Part shown: positions 6,089 to 10,595 of the stretch, one piece after another | Numbering within the stretch: position 1 is the first letter of the stretch | Layout of the letters: every line of letters begins with the position of its first letter | DNA from: Chlamydiota bacterium | GTDB lineage: Bacteria > Chlamydiota > Chlamydiia > Chlamydiales > Rhabdochlamydiaceae | Length of the DNA stretch: 10,595 nt | Assembly (NCBI GenBank): GCA_023269365.1 | Contig: JAHFTN010000050.1 | Location: forward strand, 1 to 10,595 | Direction: 5' to 3' | Notes under the pieces: generated by a model | Seen by the model: the letters and a program-made list of their open reading frames with translations, nothing else | Database searches by the model: none | Told to the model about the DNA's origin: nothing | Position numbers and translations under genes: made by a program

Positions 6089-6790
6089 ATGTCTTTATCT
6101 GATTTAAACTCCTCAGTATTAAATAAAGCCTTATTTTCCGATTGCTCAAGGGACGATGGTTCTCCCGGGCATTCCTCAAGGGTAAGTACCCCGCCTAGAC
6201 CTAAATCTCCTTTCGAAGCAAAAAACGCTTTGTTAAAGCAAAGGGGGTTGTCTTTCTACATACAGGTTGTGCGGGATAAAGCGGCGGGGATTGTTAAAAA
6301 ATGTGGAGAGGTGGGAAGCGTTTTTCTATTTGGAGCGCCTAGAAAAAAACCTTCTGCTGAGGTGTTATTACAGTCTCAGATCTATGTGTGCATAGAGGGA
6401 ATAAAAGAGGCTCTGTCTGCCTTAAAAAGGTATTGTCTCCCTTCTAAAGAAGAAAGAGTGCTTGCTACGGGGAAGACTCTAGAGACGATTAAGGAAGCTC
6501 TTTTTTCCTCGATTTTGGATAGAGTGAATTTTGCACGAGAGTCTATTGAGAATTTTACAAAGTTAGAGACGTGCAAACCCCTTATTTTCAGTCTAGGTTT
6601 TGAAATGAAAGTAAATCTGAGTGTAATAGAAGAACTTATAAAATTAGTTTTTAGTAATAAAGAGGTTTCTGAAGATCTTGTATTGAAAAGTGCAGACTTC
6701 TATTTAAAAAAGGTTGATAAGGGGCTTGGAAAACTTAAAAAGGCTTTTTACGTCGACCTTCAGGCTGAAAATGTACAAAGTCGAGTTTAA
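6089..6790 (+). CDS. Unrecognised 233-aa protein inserted between sctL and sctR; possible secreted effector
   Basis: I do not recognise a family. Residues 1-45 are polar and Ser/Pro-rich (SSRVSTPPRPKSPFEAKN), probably disordered. Residues 50-233 look mainly alpha-helical, with Lys/Glu/Leu-rich segments, four cysteines and no signal peptide or membrane helix. A disordered Ser/Thr/Pro-rich N-terminus followed by a helical body is compatible with a T3SS effector or a secretion accessory protein, but this is inference from shape and position only. It lies alone on the plus strand in the place where Chlamydia has sctL directly followed by sctR. Its stop overlaps the convergent sctL stop by 4 nt (TTAA, 6787-6790). 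The start ATG at 6089 has no strong Shine-Dalgarno. The upstream region is far more AT-rich than its neighbours, hinting at a separate origin or regulation. Confidence 0.72.
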   Translation: MSLSDLNSSVLNKALFSDCSRDDGSPGHSSRVSTPPRPKSPFEAKNALLKQRGLSFYIQVVRDKAAGIVKKCGEVGSVFLFGAPRKKPSAEVLLQSQIYVCIEGIKEALSALKRYCLPSKEERVLATGKTLETIKEALFSSILDRVNFARESIENFTKLETCKPLIFSLGFEMKVNLSVIEELIKLVFSNKEVSEDLVLKSADFYLKKVDKGLGKLKKAFYVDLQAENVQSRV

Positions 6791-7410
6791 GTTTTCATGT
6801 ACTTTTCAAAGGCAGCTTCCATAGAGCGCCACTGGTTTTCAATCGTGGCATTAATAATGCCACTTTCTGTTTCAATAATACAGCCTCCCTGAGCTATGTC
6901 GCTGCGCTCCACGATGGCAAGCGTTTGCACTTGCTCGAGGATTTCTTTAATTTTGCCCCTTTGAAGTTCTAAAAGCTCTTTATCCGCCTTGTTAACGTAG
7001 AGTGTGAAGCGCTGATTTTGCACTGCGGGAGCAATGGCTTGAATGACGATGTCTACGATGGTTTCTGGAGCGAGGCTGAGCTGTTCTGCCACAATTTTCT
7101 TAGCGGCCTTCAGGGCTAGGGGGAGGATCTGTCTTTGTAGATCCATACGAATCAGGTGGAGCTGTTTGTCGAAGTGGATAAGGTGGGTGTTGAAATTCTC
7201 TAGCCCTTCTTTAAACCCTTCTTCGTGGGCGGTTTTTTTAAGGGCTTCACATTCGATGTAGGTTTGTGCTTTATAGAGCTCTGCTTCCTCTTGTGCTTTG
7301 CGTACAATTGCGTGCGCTTCTAGAAGTTCACTAAACTCTTTGGCGGGGATGATTTTTTTTTCATTAGAAGGGTAGATAGGGTGTTTATTAATAAAAGAGA
7401 AAAGAGTCAT
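6787..7410 (-). CDS. sctL: Type III secretion ATPase stator SctL (CdsL/YscL/FliH family)
   Basis: The 207-aa protein has the FliH/YscL layout. A short N-terminal region is followed by a charged, Ala/Glu-rich helical or coiled-coil part (about 28-75, with HAIVRKAQEEAELYKAQ), then a globular C-terminal domain. The family signature GGCIIETESGIINATIENQ is near residues 174-192. Family members form the peripheral stator that ties the ATPase SctN to the sorting platform under the injectisome. The length is close to Yersinia YscL (about 220 aa). It starts 14 nt after the CT560-like gene and closes the J-K-L half-operon. Its upstream ribosome site is weak. The 3' end overlaps the convergent unknown gene by 4 nt, with both stops drawn from TTAA. 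Confidence 0.93.
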   Translation of the reverse strand: MTLFSFINKHPIYPSNEKKIIPAKEFSELLEAHAIVRKAQEEAELYKAQTYIECEALKKTAHEEGFKEGLENFNTHLIHFDKQLHLIRMDLQRQILPLALKAAKKIVAEQLSLAPETIVDIVIQAIAPAVQNQRFTLYVNKADKELLELQRGKIKEILEQVQTLAIVERSDIAQGGCIIETESGIINATIENQWRSMEAAFEKYMKT

Positions 7411-7424
7411 AGATGTGTACGCAA

Positions 7425-8267
7425 TTAGAGGGGTTTAAACGCATTAATGAGTTCAACGACCTGTTCTTTCAATACAGAGCAGGCCTTGGGGTGATCGAGA
7501 GGGGTACATAGCTTGAGAAGGAGCTGTCCTTTGCCGATCTCTAGGCGGTGTGCAACATGCCATGCTAAGCTGCCTTGGTCAGGGTAGAGGGCTTTTGCAA
7601 TTCGGTTAATCCCTCGCTGTGTGAGCATGGCACTTAACAGCTCTAAATCCCCTTTCCAGTTTTGTAACCCTATTTTTTTAAACGAGATCGGCTCTTTTTT
7701 ATGAAGCAGCGTCTTTAAAAAGGAGGTTTGTGCTTTTGTGAGGAGAGAGTAGATGCTTTTGAGTTTTGTAGTATCGATGATCTGGCGGATTTCGACAGAA
7801 AGGTCGTGCATGCTCAAGAGGTCGATAAGGGAAAGGAGTTCTTCCCCTGTTAAATCGAGGAGGTGATTGATCGGGTCGGGAGGCAGGCAATAAATGGGAG
7901 AGGGCTCTTCTTTTGCAATCCAGGTCAGTAAAATATGTTTGAGGTAGGTTTTTCCTTGAGGAGAGAGGGAGGGGAGCGCATTAGATAAGAGGAGCGATTG
8001 CTTAAGTCCCCTCACCTGAGCGGGGGCAAGGGAAGCTAAAAATAGCTTGATCTCCCTTTCTGGAAGGGTTCTTAAAAAGGGAGAAAACCAGGAATAGTGG
8101 ATAGGGTCTAACTCTTCTTTGGCAAGGACTGCTTCTAGAGGCACGGCAGCAGAAGCTTGAATTTCTTCCAATAAATCGGGTTGGAGGGCATTTGCAAGGG
8201 CGCCTTGATCAAGGGAGGAGGCAGCTTTTAGGAAAGAGTGCCATAAGATGAGGGCGTTCTTGTTCAT
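7425..8267 (-). CDS. CT560-like T3SS protein in the sctK position
   Basis: The 280-aa protein is cytosolic by appearance: no signal peptide or membrane helix, and Leu/Ala/Lys-rich helices throughout. In Chlamydia the gene between sctJ and sctL is CT560, and in the Yersinia operon the same slot holds YscK. The position therefore suggests a sorting-platform (SctK-type) subunit linking the basal body to the cytosolic ring. Sequence recognition on its own is weak. The segment LTGEELLSLIDLLSMHDLSV (about 137-156) and the following helices recall the right-handed helical repeats of flagellar FliG, but this is a visual impression. It begins 6 nt after the sctJ stop (TAG CGACGT ATG) and ends 14 nt before sctL, so it is co-transcribed with both. 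The gene is certainly real; the SctK assignment rests on synteny. Confidence 0.82.
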   Translation of the reverse strand: MNKNALILWHSFLKAASSLDQGALANALQPDLLEEIQASAAVPLEAVLAKEELDPIHYSWFSPFLRTLPEREIKLFLASLAPAQVRGLKQSLLLSNALPSLSPQGKTYLKHILLTWIAKEEPSPIYCLPPDPINHLLDLTGEELLSLIDLLSMHDLSVEIRQIIDTTKLKSIYSLLTKAQTSFLKTLLHKKEPISFKKIGLQNWKGDLELLSAMLTQRGINRIAKALYPDQGSLAWHVAHRLEIGKGQLLLKLCTPLDHPKACSVLKEQVVELINAFKPL

Positions 8268-8273
8268 ACGTCG

Positions 8274-9221
8274 CTACGGTTTATTCTCTTCTGGGGGCTC
8301 CTGAGAAGGGGGTTGATCTTGCAGGGGGGTGGGGTGGAAAAGAGACTTAAAACCGCCCCGTTTCTTTAAAAGGGGATAGAATTTCCACAACATCCAAACG
8401 GAGATAAGGGCGAGTAGGATGCCCCCTGTCATGAGAAGGAAGAAGAGGAAGCGAAACTTACTTGCAGAGCTTTTGCTCATGACGATAGACCAGATGCTGA
8501 CGTACTCCTTAGAGCCTCCTTCTAAAGACTCTGAGGAAGGGGTCAAAGAAAGATCCGTGAAGCGAGAGCGGTCTGAGATGACGGTGACATCGTTGAGGTC
8601 GAGCCCCGCAACGCTTCCAGAAACGAGACGTTTGATTTTGATGATGAGGTGGCTGTTGGGATCATCCAGAATACCTTGATGTTTAACGTAGACGGCAGCT
8701 GTAATTTTTTTGGGAGCTTCTTGGGGCCCCCCCGGCATCACAAGGGTACTTGATTCGGTAGGGAAGGAGAGCTGGACGTCTGCGTCGATGACTCCATCGA
8801 TTTTGCGGATCATATTCGCAATCTGTTCCGCAAGGCCCGCTTGGTAGCGGATCGTCTCTTGCTTATCAGAATTCATCAGGCCAGAATTAGAAAATAGCTC
8901 GAGTAGTGTTGTTCCCTTTTTACGAGGAAGCCCGTTTTGATTTAAAATGGCCATCGCGTCAGTGGCTTTTCCCGCCTCTACAATGATCCCGTATTTAGTC
9001 CCCCCTTCAGGGCCCCCAGGAGCAACACTAGTTACTGCGACCTTATCGGAAGCGATCCCCTTGCTTGCTAAGAAGACGACGATCTCATTGGCCTCTCGTT
9101 CATTGACGTCGCTGATAATGACCATGTTATGTTCACAACCCACGAGAAAAAGCAAGGAGATGACAAGGAGGAATGTGCGGAGGAAAGAGAGCTTTTTCAG
9201 GGGAAGAGCTGTTAAATGCAT
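8274..9221 (-). CDS. sctJ: Type III secretion inner-ring lipoprotein SctJ (CdsJ/YscJ/FliF family)
   Basis: The 315-aa lipoprotein has a basic N-terminus, a hydrophobic segment and the lipobox LVGC, with Cys29 as the lipidation site. Two ring-building domains of the YscJ type follow: EREANEIVVFLASKGI early, then ETIRYQAGLAEQIANMIRKI with IDADVQLSFP, and AAVYVKHQG. A C-terminal transmembrane helix lies at about 256-279, and the tail is Pro/Glu-rich. By family knowledge it forms the periplasmic-facing inner-membrane ring of the injectisome basal body. At 315 aa it is longer than YscJ (about 244 aa), as chlamydial CdsJ is. The start ATG at 9221 is the only reasonable one ahead of the lipobox; the ribosome site is weak. 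First gene of the J-K-L half-operon, behind the promoter at 9264-9293. Confidence 0.94.
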   Translation of the reverse strand: MHLTALPLKKLSFLRTFLLVISLLFLVGCEHNMVIISDVNEREANEIVVFLASKGIASDKVAVTSVAPGGPEGGTKYGIIVEAGKATDAMAILNQNGLPRKKGTTLLELFSNSGLMNSDKQETIRYQAGLAEQIANMIRKIDGVIDADVQLSFPTESSTLVMPGGPQEAPKKITAAVYVKHQGILDDPNSHLIIKIKRLVSGSVAGLDLNDVTVISDRSRFTDLSLTPSSESLEGGSKEYVSIWSIVMSKSSASKFRFLFFLLMTGGILLALISVWMLWKFYPLLKKRGGFKSLFHPTPLQDQPPSQEPPEENKP

Positions 9222-9263
9222 GGTGATTTTATAAGGGGTTATAAAGAGAGCGCCGATCCTTTA

Positions 9264-9293
9264 CTTATAACAGGTTTAAAGCCCCTTCGTCAA
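9264..9293 (-). promoter_or_regulatory. sigma70-type promoter for sctJ
   Basis: On the minus strand TTGACG (9288-9293) is followed after 18 nt by TATAAG (9264-9269), or after 17 nt by TTATAA (9265-9270). The predicted start site is near 9257, giving a leader of about 36 nt. The promoter sits between the palindromic element (ends 9306) and the sctJ start, so the element is just outside the transcript and could insulate it from the upstream glycosyltransferase genes. Confidence 0.68.
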
Positions 9294-9305
9294 ACAGAAA
9301 ATTAG

Positions 9306-9467
9306 GAACCTATCCCAGTAAACGAAAAGTAGGCTTTTTGACCCTTTTTCCGCAGGTTCGAGAGTCACTTCTTGGTCTACTTATTTAAGTATGTCCTTCG
9401 AAGTGACTCTCGAACCTGCGGAAAAAACCCTCAAAAATCCTTAGTTTTCGCTTACTGGGATAGGTTC
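9306..9467. repeat. 162-bp near-palindromic element, copy 2
   Basis: The ends are GAACCTATCCCAGTAA and its complement. The outer 23 bp (9306-9328 against 9445-9467) match at 22 positions. An inner arm of 27 bp is an exact inverted repeat (9345-9371 against 9400-9426, containing GCAGGTTCGAGAGTCAC). The centre is a small TACTTA/TAAGTA dyad. The element shares length, termini and core with copy 1 (5647-5807), with the core in the opposite orientation. It fills the space between sctJ and the GT2 gene, and its right end supplies two of the three bases of the GT2 stop codon (TGA, complement of 9466-9468). Transcribed from GT2, it would fold into a very stable hairpin. Confidence 0.9.
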
Positions 9468-10449
9468 AGGGGCGCTTCGTGTACAGCCAAGCAGGTCCAT
9501 TGCCAAATTTCCTACATAGGTAGTCTTTTACGCCACAAAGGGCAGCCTTATTTTTAAGTAGGTTGAACTCTTTTTTTTCTATAACCTCTATCGACTTAAA
9601 CCTTTTAACAACCCACAATTGCAGCGTTTTAAGTGCCCGTATTTTTAACATATGTAAAATGTCTGGAATTAAGATGCGCACATAGAGGCTTAACCGTTCT
9701 CGAAAGGAGCAGTTTCTCTCAATCCATAGGAGGCGGTTGCGCCACCAAAAGTAGGTGGAGTGGGGCTTGCCTCCCACAAACGAGGCAGAGACTTTGTGCC
9801 AGATGTGGGCCTGCGGGCAGGTCAGGATTGTAAATCCTTCCCTTTTCGCTCTGAAGCAAAAGTCAGATTCTTCCCAGATGAGAAAAAATCGTTTTTCTAG
9901 AAGTCCTATGGTCTCAATCACTTGCCTCTTAATCATAAAAGCGGTCCCGCAGACGTAATCGAGCTCTTCTGGGCTTTCTTTTATGGGGTATTTTTCTCTT
10001 AACCCTACCAAAGTGAAAGTCCCTGTCTTTTTGTCCCACATTCCTCCCAAATGGTCTAATGTGTCTGGCGGGTCGAAGAGAAAGATCTTCGCTCCTAAAA
10101 CTCCTGCTTTGGGGTAAAGGGCAAATATCTCGATAAAACGTTCCAGAAGGTCTTGAGCTACAAGGGTGTCATTATTTAAGAGGAGGATGTATTCGGCTCC
10201 TCTTTGCAGGGCGATGTGTATCCCGACATTATTCCCTTCTGCAAAACCCAGATTCACTTTGTTCTGTACAAGTAAGTGTTGCGGAAAGCGCTGCTCGATG
10301 GCCTCAACAGACCCATCTGTAGAGCCATTGTCAATGACAATGACCTCTTTTTGGGAATAAGAGAGATGTTGAAGCGATTCTAGGCAAGCGAGAGTGTCTG
10401 CCCTGCCGTTCCAGTTTAAAAGAAGGATTACAATTTTAGGAGGGGACAT
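9466..10449 (-). CDS. Family 2 glycosyltransferase (rhamnosyltransferase-like)
   Basis: The 327-aa protein has a GT-A fold glycosyltransferase domain. The opening strand IVILLLNWNGR (6-16) is followed by the nucleotide-sugar motif DNGSTDGS (40-47), NLGFAEGNN (66-74) and the metal-binding NND of LLLNNDT (92-94). The acceptor-side WEESDFCFRAKREG (192-205) and a conserved His in HIWHK (near 218) complete the set. This pattern matches WbbL/RfbF-like GT2 enzymes that add rhamnose or similar sugars to LPS or other surface glycans. Sugar and acceptor cannot be read from sequence. The start at 10449 overlaps the end of the GT9 gene by 14 nt, so the two are probably coupled in one glycan operon. The stop codon is formed at the edge of the palindromic element, so the C-terminal tail may have been changed by insertion of that element. 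Confidence 0.88.
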   Translation of the reverse strand: MSPPKIVILLLNWNGRADTLACLESLQHLSYSQKEVIVIDNGSTDGSVEAIEQRFPQHLLVQNKVNLGFAEGNNVGIHIALQRGAEYILLLNNDTLVAQDLLERFIEIFALYPKAGVLGAKIFLFDPPDTLDHLGGMWDKKTGTFTLVGLREKYPIKESPEELDYVCGTAFMIKRQVIETIGLLEKRFFLIWEESDFCFRAKREGFTILTCPQAHIWHKVSASFVGGKPHSTYFWWRNRLLWIERNCSFRERLSLYVRILIPDILHMLKIRALKTLQLWVVKRFKSIEVIEKKEFNLLKNKAALCGVKDYLCRKFGNGPAWLYTKRP

Positions 10450-10594
10450 GAGCGCCGTACAAAAGTTTTAGAGCTGCAGTATACACCTCTTCGACCCCGA
10501 TTTGCAATAGGCAGAAGGGCTCTTGACAACGTTTCTTCAAGCAGGGGGTGCAGGTCGGCTTTTTCGAAAGAGCAGCTCCGAGTGGGGTAAAGTA
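10436..10594 (-). CDS. Family 9 glycosyltransferase (LPS heptosyltransferase-like), C-terminal fragment
   Basis: The last 52 codons and stop of a gene that begins beyond the window. The readable tail contains TPLGAALSKKPTCTPC, then LKKRCQEPFCLLQIGVEEVY. The C.PC..K.C......C...I..E.V pattern is the familiar C-terminal end of GT9 enzymes related to ADP-heptose:LPS heptosyltransferases (WaaF/WaaC/WaaQ). Such enzymes build the inner core of LPS at the inner membrane's cytoplasmic face. The fragment overlaps the GT2 start by 14 nt in another frame, supporting an operon. Heptose specificity is an inference, since only the tail is visible. Confidence 0.75.
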   Translation of the reverse strand, partial: YFTPLGAALSKKPTCTPCLKKRCQEPFCLLQIGVEEVYTAALKLLYGAHVPS

Positions 10595-10595
10595 G

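Noticed and set aside
9306..9467. Insertion sequence with terminal inverted repeats
   Set aside because: There is no transposase, the inverted repeats extend over nearly the whole element instead of only the ends, and no target-site duplication was found in the flanks. Kept as a repeat element only.
9372..9557. Small plus-strand open frame across copy 2 and the GT2 3' end
   Set aside because: It is antisense to the GT2 gene for half its length and the rest is palindromic repeat; no ribosome site or protein-like composition.
1..10595. tRNA, rRNA and CRISPR arrays
   Set aside because: I saw no cloverleaf-like set of arms, no rRNA sequence and no regularly spaced direct repeats on either strand.

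Overview
The window looks like a piece of a chromosome from an environmental (Parachlamydiales-type) member of the Chlamydiae. The evidence is a type III secretion (T3SS) block in the chlamydial order sctJ, a CT560-like gene in the sctK slot, sctL, then sctR, sctS, sctT. Next to it are two tandem MOMP-like / Lpg1974-family outer-membrane porins and surface-glycan glycosyltransferases. Genus cannot be fixed by eye.

Layout, left to right. (1) 1-1143, plus strand: the last 60 codons of a SufS-type cysteine desulfurase, then, 5 nt after its stop, a family-11 (alpha-1,2-fucosyltransferase-like) glycosyltransferase with an export-signal-like N-terminus. (2) 1140-3444, minus strand: two paralogous beta-barrel porins separated by a strong intrinsic terminator that leaves almost no room for a promoter of the downstream copy. 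(3) 3632-5545, minus strand: sctR-sctS-sctT, the inner-membrane export gate, tightly packed. (4) 5546-6088: a 540-bp divergent intergenic region. It holds a 161-bp near-palindromic element, two promoter-like sequences and a perfect 28-bp palindrome. (5) 6089-6790, plus strand: an unrecognised 233-aa protein gene wedged into the T3SS block on the opposite strand. (6) 6787-9221, minus strand: sctJ, the CT560-like gene and sctL, encoding the inner-ring lipoprotein, a putative sorting-platform protein and the ATPase stator, behind a good sigma70-type promoter. (7) 9306-9467: a second, 162-bp copy of the palindromic element. (8) 9466-10594, minus strand: a GT2 glycosyltransferase and the end of a GT9 (heptosyltransferase-like) gene overlapping it by 14 nt.

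The T3SS genes form two half-operons (J-K-L and R-S-T) for the secretion apparatus. The porins and glycosyltransferases concern the outer surface. The least explained feature is the pair of about 161-bp elements. They share termini (GAACCTATCC) and a conserved core, but have different self-complementary arms. One copy lies upstream of each T3SS half-operon, and one of them overlaps the stop codon of the GT2 gene. No tRNA, rRNA, CRISPR array or transposase gene was seen.
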